This document shows positions 1 through 5,852 of a DNA stretch of 8,327 bases, piece after piece. A model generated the notes under the pieces. That model saw only the letters and a program-made list of their open reading frames with translations. It was not told where the DNA came from and searched no databases. How positions within the stretch are numbered: the first letter of the stretch is position 1; every line of letters begins with the position of its first letter. Source of the DNA: Chlamydiia bacterium (GTDB lineage: Bacteria > Chlamydiota > Chlamydiia > Chlamydiales > FEN-1388); NCBI GenBank assembly GCA_028293095.1, contig JAQGPK010000187.1, forward strand, positions 1-8,327, written 5' to 3'. The position numbers and the translations under genes are program-made.

Positions 1-2
1 GG

Positions 3-167
3 TGGAAAAAGATAGAAAGCCCTCTTCTCGGAAAAATAGAAAAGACTGATGAAACTAGGGTATGTAGCGATGGTTCTTATGTGAAAGAATATATGAAAAC
101 AGATAAAGAATTGCATTTTTGGATACAAGATGTACAAAACGAGTCCACTATAGAATTAGCGGTGTAG
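3..167 (+). CDS. 3' end of an unrecognised gene (5' end outside window)
   Basis: An open frame enters from the left edge and runs 54 codons to a TAG at 165-167. The translation starts WKKIESPLLGKIEK and ends in NESTIELAV; it has mixed, non-repetitive composition with many charged residues, as expected for the tail of a soluble protein. I do not recognise the family, and no domain motif is visible in this fragment. The frame stays open across the whole fragment in an AT-rich context, which supports a real gene but does not prove it. No hairpin with a T-run follows the stop. It could also be a chance open frame or a decayed remnant, since the next 600 bases are non-coding and repeat-rich. Confidence 0.45.
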   Translation, partial: WKKIESPLLGKIEKTDETRVCSDGSYVKEYMKTDKELHFWIQDVQNESTIELAV

Positions 168-229
168 AAATAATTATAAATTAATCTTCATCTTATTGAT
201 TTTAAATAGGTTATACTCTTGTTTGATAA

Positions 230-330
230 TTTTTTACCACAGAGAACACAGAGAGGGAGAGTATGGTAATGGTTTGTGTTATTTTTTAACGCAAAGGAGC
301 GAGTGAGGTGCAAAGTCGCAAAGAAAGAAC
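230..330 (+). repeat. CACAGAG/GCAAAG repeat unit, copy A (forward)
   Basis: The unit begins with TTTTTTACCACAGAGAACAC and continues with CACAGAG words. After a variable stretch it has TTTTTTAACGCAAAGGA (282-298) followed by further GCAAAG words at 310-315 and 318-323. It mirrors copy B on the opposite strand: 16 bases at 230-245 match the reverse complement of 542-557 exactly, and 17 bases at 282-298 match the reverse complement of 463-479 exactly. From memory, this degenerate pattern is dispersed in many unrelated bacterial genomes. The outer limit is approximate. Confidence 0.8.
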
Positions 331-429
331 AGAAGATAAGTAAGTCATTGATTAGAGATGAATGATAAGCTAATACATTTCTTAGTCTAAATAAATCGAA
401 TATTGCCTTGAATCATACCTAAAGCTATT

Positions 430-557
430 TCTTTCTCTTTGCGCCTTTGCATCTTTTGCATGTCCTTTGCGTTAAAAAAATAACCTACATTATTACTATG
501 TTGCCCTTCTCTCCTCTCGCCTCTCTCTGTGTCCTCTGTGATCTCTGTGGTAAAAAA
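430..557 (-). repeat. CACAGAG/GCAAAG repeat unit, copy B (inverted)
   Basis: Read on the minus strand, this is the same two-part unit as copy A: a CACAGAG-rich half (about 521-557) followed by a GCAAAG-rich half (about 430-479), with a non-conserved stretch between. It is slightly longer than copy A because it has one more CACAGAG word and one more GCAAAG word. With copy A it forms an imperfect inverted repeat around a spacer of about 100 bases, so a transcript across it could fold into a long interrupted stem. Confidence 0.8.
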
Positions 558-593
558 GAATCAAAAATACCTCCGCTATGCATTGTGTGGCTA

Positions 594-637
594 CTCTTTG
601 CGCCTTTGCATCTTTTGCATGTCCTTTGCGTTAAAAA
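594..637 (-). repeat. Half unit of the GCAAAG repeat, copy C
   Basis: These 44 bases are identical to 435-478, so they form a perfect direct repeat 159 bases downstream of the matching part of copy B. Only the GCAAAG half is present; the CACAGAG half is missing. Within it, TTTGC recurs four times at intervals of 8 to 11 bases. Exact identity contrasts with the divergence between copies A and B and suggests a recent local duplication or ongoing conversion. Confidence 0.85.
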
Positions 638-757
638 TAATAAAGAAGCTACTTACTATCTACTTATTTTTCTATTCTCTTTGGTATTTCTCGATAGTAG
701 AATCTCTTAGCTTGGTGCATCAAAACAGGCAAGAGGAAGTATCTAGCAAAGGAACTC

Positions 758-786
758 TTTTCAAAATTGCCGCAATCCCCTATAAT
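758..786 (+). promoter_or_regulatory. Candidate sigma-70-type promoter for the bamD-lptE pair
   Basis: TTTTCA at 758-763 (4 of 6 matches to the -35 consensus), a 17-base spacer and a perfect TATAAT at 781-786. Transcription would start near 793, only about 3 bases before the ATG at 796. No Shine-Dalgarno sequence precedes that ATG, which fits a leaderless or near-leaderless message. A TATAAT can arise by chance in AT-rich DNA. Confidence 0.4.
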
Positions 787-795
787 TTAGCCACT

Positions 796-1779
796 ATGAT
801 AAAAAAACACATTTTTCTACATCTTCTTCTATCCTTGGCTCTTTTTTCCACCGCAGAATCCGCCTACCTGTATAAAAACGGTAAGCTAACCGACACAAAA
901 GAGGTTGCAGAATTTCCTCTCGAACAACATTTTGAGTTAGGAATGCAGGCACTTCAAAAGAAAGATTGGCCTGAAGCTATGCAACAATTTCGTATTGTAA
1001 CAATCAACTTTCCAGACGCAGATCTTGGACAAGAAGGATTTTATTTTCTAGGAGTTGCCTATTATCATATGGGAGATCCAGATCTTGCTAATAAGAATCT
1101 CACCATCTACTTACAAAAGCCAAAAAGCCAAAAATACTTTATAGAAACATTTCGCTATAAACTTGCGATCGCTGACGACTTCAAAAATGGAGCAAGAAAG
1201 CATCTTTTTGGACAAGCAAAGCTTCCTAAATGCTTTTCAGATAAAAACGCCGCCATCGACATATATAATGAAGTGAGTAACTCTCTACCCACACACGAAC
1301 TTGCGGCTAAAGCGCTCTTTTCAAAAGCGGCACTTTTACTCTCCTTATCCGACTTCAAAGGAAGTATTGAAGCCTATCAAGCAATCATTAAAAAATTCCC
1401 AAAAACAACGCTTGCCTCTCAAAGCTATGTAAAAATAGCAGAAACACTGCTTGAAGAGAGCAAAGTTGAATTTCAAAATCCTGACCTACTCGCATCAGCT
1501 CAAATTAACCTCAAGAAATTCTCCCAGGATTTTCCTAAAGCAGAAGCGCAGCTACAGACCGTAAAAGACGCTCTTATGACCATGCATGAGGTCTACGCAC
1601 AAGGCCTCTATGAAACTGGCCGTTTTTATGAAAGAAAAAAAATGCCGACAGCAGCTGTCCTTTACTATACTCAAGCAGTCAAGCAATTCCCTGATACACA
1701 AGTTGCAAAAGTATGTACGAAACGCCTTCAAACCCTTGATAAGCATGTCAAAGAAATGAAACTCTCTACTCATGAATAA
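796..1779 (+). CDS. bamD: BamD-like TPR protein, outer-membrane assembly
   Basis: The 327-residue product has an N-terminal signal sequence: KK at 3-4, a hydrophobic run to about residue 18 and a likely cleavage near STA or ESA (18-23). The rest is helical tetratricopeptide repeats at about 43-76, 80-108, 168-203 and 268-302, each with the small/aromatic pattern and a terminal 'FP' turn (INFPDA, KKFPKT, KQFPDT) typical of BamD/YfiO and YbgF-type proteins. BamD helps the BamA barrel insert outer-membrane proteins, working at the periplasmic face of the outer membrane. E. coli BamD is about 245 residues, so this one is long. It lacks the lipobox cysteine of classical BamD. The frame is open upstream to 529, but that extension lies in repeat DNA; the ATG at 796 begins the signal peptide and is preferred. 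It overlaps the LptE-like gene by 8 bases, indicating one operon. A more general TPR periplasmic protein is the alternative. Confidence 0.7.
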   Translation: MIKKHIFLHLLLSLALFSTAESAYLYKNGKLTDTKEVAEFPLEQHFELGMQALQKKDWPEAMQQFRIVTINFPDADLGQEGFYFLGVAYYHMGDPDLANKNLTIYLQKPKSQKYFIETFRYKLAIADDFKNGARKHLFGQAKLPKCFSDKNAAIDIYNEVSNSLPTHELAAKALFSKAALLLSLSDFKGSIEAYQAIIKKFPKTTLASQSYVKIAETLLEESKVEFQNPDLLASAQINLKKFSQDFPKAEAQLQTVKDALMTMHEVYAQGLYETGRFYERKKMPTAAVLYYTQAVKQFPDTQVAKVCTKRLQTLDKHVKEMKLSTHE

Positions 1780-2356
1780 ACTACTCGCAAGACTTTTTGC
1801 CTCTTTCTTCACTCTACTCCTTATTTCTAGCTGTAGCTGGCGTATGGCTCCATCTGTTGATAGTAGCAGAACTCGAACAGTCTCTATTCCCTTCGTGCAA
1901 GGGGATCCAAATGGCCGCCTTACAAGTGATTTAGTCGAGCAGATCGAAAAGCAAGGAGGACTACGCTTTGCACACGATGGTGGTGAGCTGACACTGAAAG
2001 TGACAATTCTTGACGATCGCTATGATAACATCGGCTATCGCCATGACCCTAAAAAGCTCCGTCAAGGGGGCAAGCATAAAATCATTCCCAATGAAACACG
2101 CTCAAAGATTTTAGCAGAAGTAACAGTTACCGAGACTGCAACCCAAAAGGTACTTCTTGGCCCTGCTTATATTTTAGCAACTGCCGAATATGACCACCAA
2201 AACTACTCTGTAGATAATGATATCAATAATTTCTCGCTTGGACAGTTGAGCGACATTGATACAGCAGAAGATGTCCTTGATATCCCTCTCTACCGTAATC
2301 TTGCACGTGAGATCGCGCTGTATCTTCAACACCATTTCAATAAATTATCCTTATAA
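1772..2356 (+). CDS. lptE: LptE-like LPS-assembly lipoprotein
   Basis: A 194-residue lipoprotein. The signal peptide (residues 1-20) ends in the lipobox ISSC with the lipidated Cys at 21. The mature part has the features of the LptE family: an early 'SIPFVQGDPNGRLTSDLVEQI' type segment (strand, then helix; about 38-58), a central strand LTLKVTILDDRYDNIGYR (about 73-90), a strand with EVTVTET, and a closing amphipathic helix with LAREIALYLQHH. LptE plugs the LptD barrel at the outer membrane and helps deliver lipopolysaccharide to the cell surface. Family proteins are about 170-200 residues, so the length fits. Its ATG lies inside the end of the bamD-like gene (ATGAATAA overlap), which implies translational coupling. 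LptE sequences diverge strongly, so the call rests on the lipobox, length, strand pattern and neighbour. Confidence 0.65.
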   Translation: MNKLLARLFASFFTLLLISSCSWRMAPSVDSSRTRTVSIPFVQGDPNGRLTSDLVEQIEKQGGLRFAHDGGELTLKVTILDDRYDNIGYRHDPKKLRQGGKHKIIPNETRSKILAEVTVTETATQKVLLGPAYILATAEYDHQNYSVDNDINNFSLGQLSDIDTAEDVLDIPLYRNLAREIALYLQHHFNKLSL

Positions 2357-2372
2357 AAACTCATAACGCTCA

Positions 2373-2396
2373 TCAAAATAAATTCATTTATTTTGA
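2373..2396. terminator. AT-rich hairpin after lptE, possible terminator
   Basis: An 11-base perfect inverted repeat (TCAAAATAAAT at 2373-2383, ATTTATTTTGA at 2386-2396) with a 2-base centre, 17 bases after the lptE stop. A run of eight T follows at 2408-2415, about a dozen bases beyond the stem. The stem is almost all A-T pairs and the T-run is not adjacent, so it is a weak intrinsic terminator at best. It could instead be a protein-binding dyad. Confidence 0.35.
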
Positions 2397-2417
2397 AATT
2401 TGTACAATTTTTTTTAG

Positions 2418-2447
2418 TTGGCAATAAGATCTTCAATTCTGTATATT
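2418..2447 (+). promoter_or_regulatory. Promoter for the 629-residue protein gene
   Basis: TTGGCA at 2418-2423 (5 of 6 matches to the -35 consensus), an 18-base spacer and TATATT at 2442-2447 (5 of 6 matches to the -10). Transcription would begin near 2454, leaving a leader of about 40 bases that contains a good Shine-Dalgarno sequence, AGAGGAAG at 2479-2486, seven bases before the ATG. This marks the gene as separately transcribed from bamD-lptE. Confidence 0.55.
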
Positions 2448-2493
2448 TCCACCTCGCTCCATTGACTTTTCAATAAACAGAGGAAGTTATCAA

Positions 2494-4383
2494 ATGAGTT
2501 ACGAAATCAGCTCTTTACCTGCCTTTCGAGAAGCTATTGAAACAGGCGCATCTATTGCTGTAAACCCATATACTGGAGCGTGCTATACTCGTTGGAAAAT
2601 AACTCAGCTAATTCGTTGCCTTTTCGGATTCACCAAACAAGATGACCTAACACTTGCACAATTTTTCAATGCCTACTTAACATCTCTTGAAGTAAAATCT
2701 TCTACTTTTACTAAGGGATTCAGCAAAAGAGACTACAACCTGACCGAAATCAATCAAACAATTGATGCCATCAAACTGAGATTACGTACCTATCTCGATG
2801 TAGAAAAAGCAAAACTCTCTCTCCTCAAGCAAAAGCAAAAAACGCTCACCCTAAATCCAGAAGCAACAAGCGATGCTTTTAAAAAAATCGCCGATGCAAT
2901 TCAAGCGCAAAAAAAGAGCAATGTGGCACATCAGAGTCTTGCCCATCTTCAAAAACAGCTCATTGCACTGAAGTATCGCGCCATTTCCCAAAATCACATT
3001 CATCATCCACAAGCAAGTCATGGCACTGAAAAAAACCAAGAGTGGTTAAAAACCAAAATCCTCGCGTGGAAAAAAGAACAATCCCCCGCCCTTGCAATTG
3101 AATTATGCGAAGATGAGTTAAGAAAAATTGAGGCAACTTGCCACTATCCAGAAACTATCAGCCTCTTAAAGAAAAGCTACCTCTACCGAGAAAACTATTT
3201 CCGTTTTGTCTTCCGCAATACGGTAAATGTAGTGAAAGATGCTGTTGATATCGCGATTCAATTTCCCTCAATCCAAACAAAAATCAGTGAAAGCTTTCTT
3301 GATAAGCGAATTAAACGACTACAAAATAATGGCTTATATTTTCATGAAAGAGCAGAAAAAGCAACTCTTGCAAAGAAAGATGTGACCTTTTTAATCAACG
3401 GGAAACAAGAATCAATTCTCACCGATTCTAAAAAAATTACTTTTAATAATGGCGTTATTCTTACCATTAAAGAAATATTTAAATCTTTCGCCCTAAAAAA
3501 TAAGAAAATGGGAGACTTAGAGTACCTTGCAGAGGGGATTTCTTTAGTCTATCCTCAAACCCCTCAAGTAGATTTGACCAAAAAAGAGTGGTGGAAAGAT
3601 TTACCTCAGTTTGAAACCCTTAGCAAAAAAGATCTAGAAAAACGTTACAAAGTCTCGTTAAAGACTACTGAAGGACTCATAACAGTTAAAGCCTCAAAAC
3701 AGCATAAAGAAACTCTACATATTCAAGATAACCATTCCTGGTTTGAAATTGCACTACCAAACAACAACGGTACATTTTCAATTCTTCCGTTTGGAAAATA
3801 TGCAGAGGTCTACCCTAAAGGCTTGTTAGACTCTTTTCGCTACATTTTCCAAACGAAAAGAGCCAAGCTCTGTTTCCCTGATGAAAATGAATTTTACTAC
3901 CACCGAGAGCATAAAATTGAGCCTTATGTTGCAAATGCTCTCCAACTAGAACAGTTTATGGATCTATTACGGCAAGATCTATTGAAAGCTCGCGAAGGGA
4001 ATATGATTTTCCAAGCACAAGGCAACAACTGTGCAGCTTGGGTTCAGGAAACAATGGATACTATTTTCCCTGAAGAAAAAGCAAAACCACGTCTTTTTGA
4101 AGTGAGCATATTAAAAACGGCAAGTCCTTTCCCAGTAAGTTGCATTACATCGAACCTACGAGCAACGGCTATGCTGCTAGGCCATAAAATAGCTAATTGC
4201 TGGCGCATTTTTATCTGCACACTATTTGGCGCATGGCAAGGATGCACAATAAAAGTTAATGGGGTGCCGACTACTGAAAGGCTCATCTATAATCCAATCT
4301 GGCTAAAAGGCAATCTATCCCTACCGGCGCAACTTTTTCATAGAGTTAAAGAGGTAGAAGAAACTATCACGCCATATGCCTAA
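2494..4383 (+). CDS. Unknown 629-residue protein; candidate permuted papain-like hydrolase
   Basis: I do not recognise this as a named family. The ATG is fixed by AGAGGAAG seven bases upstream. There is no signal peptide. Residues 1-50 contain a Cys/aromatic segment (NPYTGACYTRW, then LIRCLFGF). Residues about 86-165 are Lys/Gln/Leu-rich helix, possibly coiled coil, and further helix runs to about 290. Residues about 295-410 alternate strands and helices. From about 410 the pattern changes: DNHSWFEIALP (412-422) is a histidine at the start of a strand, followed by NNGTFSILPFGKYAEVYPKG, and about 100 residues later by FQAQGNNCAAWVQ (506-518). A His-strand motif followed by 'NNC' at a helix start is the arrangement of circularly permuted papain-like folds (PPPDE, LRAT and NlpC-like groups). 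H414 and C513 would be the catalytic pair. The last 80 residues hold a weakly hydrophobic Cys-containing stretch (556-584). It converges on dacF. The function is not established; a secreted host-directed enzyme is a guess. Confidence 0.75.
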   Translation: MSYEISSLPAFREAIETGASIAVNPYTGACYTRWKITQLIRCLFGFTKQDDLTLAQFFNAYLTSLEVKSSTFTKGFSKRDYNLTEINQTIDAIKLRLRTYLDVEKAKLSLLKQKQKTLTLNPEATSDAFKKIADAIQAQKKSNVAHQSLAHLQKQLIALKYRAISQNHIHHPQASHGTEKNQEWLKTKILAWKKEQSPALAIELCEDELRKIEATCHYPETISLLKKSYLYRENYFRFVFRNTVNVVKDAVDIAIQFPSIQTKISESFLDKRIKRLQNNGLYFHERAEKATLAKKDVTFLINGKQESILTDSKKITFNNGVILTIKEIFKSFALKNKKMGDLEYLAEGISLVYPQTPQVDLTKKEWWKDLPQFETLSKKDLEKRYKVSLKTTEGLITVKASKQHKETLHIQDNHSWFEIALPNNNGTFSILPFGKYAEVYPKGLLDSFRYIFQTKRAKLCFPDENEFYYHREHKIEPYVANALQLEQFMDLLRQDLLKAREGNMIFQAQGNNCAAWVQETMDTIFPEEKAKPRLFEVSILKTASPFPVSCITSNLRATAMLLGHKIANCWRIFICTLFGAWQGCTIKVNGVPTTERLIYNPIWLKGNLSLPAQLFHRVKEVEETITPYA

Positions 4384-4408
4384 CGTTACTGTACGTTTGG
4401 AAATGGTA

Positions 4409-4443
4409 TTAGCTACGTTTTCTGGAGGTGAGTTCGTAGCTAA
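4409..4443. repeat. Inverted repeat across the dacF stop codon
   Basis: Nine-base perfect arms, TTAGCTACG (4409-4417) and CGTAGCTAA (4435-4443), flank a 17-base loop. The whole structure lies inside the last codons of dacF, and the outer arm contains its TAA stop. No T-run follows on either strand, so it is not a classical intrinsic terminator, though it sits at a convergent gene junction only 26 bases after the stop of the opposing gene. Confidence 0.6.
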
Positions 4444-5674
4444 GTAGTAGAACAATCGCACAGAGTGCAATGAGTGAAATAGGTGAGGAACCTACCCTTT
4501 TAACAGAGGCCCACCAAGAAGCTTCAATCATCTCTTTGGCATAGAGAGGCGCTGTCTGGACGACTCTATCATCTGCAAGAAGCTGTAAAGCACCCACCTT
4601 TTGACCTGCTTGAATAGGCAATAAGGCCTTATCCCATACAAGCTGCAAGCGAAGTGAGGGCTCTTCGGATGGATAATACGCGATGTTTAGCGCATCTTTA
4701 CTATAAACGGTAAGTGGCTTAGCTGCATCCTCTATAGGTTTGGAAAAAGAATGGGAACCTGCTGGAAGTACGATTTTCTCAACTTTAGTTTCTGAAAAGG
4801 CTTTTTCAAATAGATTCTTAGCATCTAGAAACTTTTCCTGGCGCTCTGGACAATTTAACAAAACAGCGATCAATAGGCGATGATCTTTTTCTGCAGCAGC
4901 GACCAATGTATGCTGCGCCTTTGATGTATAGCCTGTTTTTACACCGATTGCATACGGATAATGTAGAAGCCCTTTCTTAACCAGACGATTGCTCTGCACA
5001 AAAGTTGTTTGCGGCTGCTTATTGGTTGCAGCTTTAGTATAGTTACTCGTTTTCACAATTTGACAAAAAAGTGGATTTTTTAGCGCTTCTTGGCACATTT
5101 TTGCAACGTCAAGAGCGGTTGTCATATGCTCTGGGTGGTGCAGTCCTGATGGGTTGCAGAAATAGGTATTACTACAGCCGATTGACTGCAGGTATCTATT
5201 TACGTTCTGCATGAAGAGTGGAATAGAGCCATTTCCAAAATACTCCGCAATCACATTCGATGCATCCCCTCCTGAAGCGAGCATCATACCATACAAAAGA
5301 TCTCGGAATGGGACTATTTCCCCATTTTTTAAACCTATATGAGAGGCTCCCGTCTCCAACCAATGGGCAGGATGCTTTGTATAGTTGTGTTGAGCCCTTT
5401 CTGCACTCGAAACACAACGTAATGCCTCAATGGTCGCTTCAATTCTTTTATCAAGAAGATGGGAGCCTTGATTGAGTGCATAGATACAAGTTGCCACTTT
5501 TGTAATGCTTGCTGGATATTGTTTTTTTGAAGCGTTTTTAGCAAATAAAATTTTACCAGTAGCTGCATTCATTAAAACTGCACTTTCAGACTTTACAGAT
5601 ACGTTTAAAGGCTCTGCAAATGCTGTTGAGTGAAGAGAAAATAGCAATAAAAGCTGCAAATAAAGAAAGCGCAT
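4409..5674 (-). CDS. dacF: D-alanyl-D-alanine carboxypeptidase (DacF/PBP5-6 class)
   Basis: A low-molecular-weight penicillin-binding protein that removes the terminal D-Ala from peptidoglycan pentapeptides in the periplasm. The 421-residue product has a signal peptide (1-20, cleavage after AFA), then the peptidase S11 domain: the nucleophile motif SITK (Ser56, Lys59), SGGD at 134-137 where SxN is expected, NPSGLHHPEHMTT with the conserved TTA.D (174-189), and KTG at 246-248. Residues about 298-382 form the C-terminal beta domain of PBP5-type enzymes. A hydrophobic helix at about 397-413, followed by RKR, anchors the protein in the inner membrane; E. coli PBP5 uses an amphipathic helix instead. 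The frame is open to 5854, but that extension has no signal sequence at its start and overlaps the divergent gene. The start at 5674 is preceded by AGG about eight bases upstream and by a promoter-like sequence. The SGG in place of SxN is unusual. Confidence 0.92.
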   Translation of the reverse strand: MRFLYLQLLLLFSLHSTAFAEPLNVSVKSESAVLMNAATGKILFAKNASKKQYPASITKVATCIYALNQGSHLLDKRIEATIEALRCVSSAERAQHNYTKHPAHWLETGASHIGLKNGEIVPFRDLLYGMMLASGGDASNVIAEYFGNGSIPLFMQNVNRYLQSIGCSNTYFCNPSGLHHPEHMTTALDVAKMCQEALKNPLFCQIVKTSNYTKAATNKQPQTTFVQSNRLVKKGLLHYPYAIGVKTGYTSKAQHTLVAAAEKDHRLLIAVLLNCPERQEKFLDAKNLFEKAFSETKVEKIVLPAGSHSFSKPIEDAAKPLTVYSKDALNIAYYPSEEPSLRLQLVWDKALLPIQAGQKVGALQLLADDRVVQTAPLYAKEMIEASWWASVKRVGSSPISLIALCAIVLLLSYELTSRKRS

Positions 5675-5696
5675 TTTCTTACCTGGAAAATAAATT

Positions 5697-5725
5697 ACTG
5701 TATCTGAAGTTGACAGAATTGTCAA
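5697..5725 (-). promoter_or_regulatory. Candidate dacF promoter
   Basis: On the minus strand, a perfect TTGACA (5725-5720) is followed by a 17-base spacer and TACAGT (5702-5697, 4 of 6 matches to the -10). The predicted start near 5690 leaves a leader of about 16 bases before the dacF ATG. The -35 box lies inside the 24-base palindrome at 5706-5729. Confidence 0.5.
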
Positions 5726-5729
5726 CTTC
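5706..5729. promoter_or_regulatory. 24-base perfect palindrome, candidate operator between divergent genes
   Basis: Arms GAAGTTGACA (5706-5715) and TGTCAACTTC (5720-5729) surround GAAT. The dyad covers the dacF -35 box and most of the spacer, where a dimeric repressor would block polymerase. Because of the symmetry, TTGACA also occurs on the + strand (5710-5715), facing the gene at 5853; the best -10 there, TATGTA at 5733-5738, is weak. No T-run follows, so a terminator is unlikely. It does not match the CIRCE or LexA consensus that I know. Confidence 0.55.
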
Positions 5730-5835
5730 GCATATGTAAAGAAAAAATTAGAAAAATATAAAACGGGCTGCTTGAAGACAACTTGCGCTTTACAAATGTA
5801 AGTTATTTTTTTACACCCTTGAAGATGCGGAAAAC

Positions 5836-5842
5836 TAGGAGA
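5836..5842 (+). promoter_or_regulatory. Shine-Dalgarno sequence for the gene at 5853
   Basis: TAGGAGA ends ten bases before the ATG at 5853. It supports that start over the internal ATG at codon 15 and confirms that this frame, not the opposing dacF extension, is the translated one here. Confidence 0.6.
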
Positions 5843-5852
5843 TACGCAAGAC

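Larger units (their letters stand above)
168..795. other. 628-base gene-free, repeat-bearing intergenic region
   Basis: No convincing gene lies here. The open frames that cross it are translations of the repeat units described separately, and give low-complexity Leu/Cys-rich peptides. The stretches 168-229, 331-429 and 638-757 are AT-rich, with nothing I can identify. A promoter-like sequence for the following gene lies at 758-786. I see no tRNA, no riboswitch-like structure and no transposase remnant. Confidence 0.7.

Noticed and set aside
196..217. Promoter-like TTGATT and TATACT before repeat copy A
   Set aside because: The spacer is only 10 bases, too short for a sigma-70-type promoter.
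230..637. CRISPR-like array
   Set aside because: Repeats are degenerate, vary in spacing and orientation, and there are no uniform spacers or cas genes.
447..710. 87-codon + strand open frame with Leu/Cys-rich product
   Set aside because: It is a translation of repeat copies B and C (LLHVLCVK appears twice); low-complexity, with no ribosome site. Such peptides are typical false genes over this repeat.
529..795. N-terminal extension of the BamD-like frame
   Set aside because: The first part is repeat DNA, and the extension would bury a good signal peptide 89 residues inside the protein. The ATG at 796 is preferred.
1155..1812. Minus-strand open frames inside the bamD-like gene
   Set aside because: They are antisense shadows of a well-supported gene, with no ribosome sites or recognisable domains.
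5196..5568. Short open frames on both strands inside dacF
   Set aside because: They lie within the conserved catalytic domain of DacF in other frames and have no independent support.
5790..5801. TTACA-AA-TGTAA dyad upstream of the gene at 5853
   Set aside because: The arms are only 5 bases in AT-rich DNA, and no convincing -10 box lies at the right distance; it is within chance expectation.
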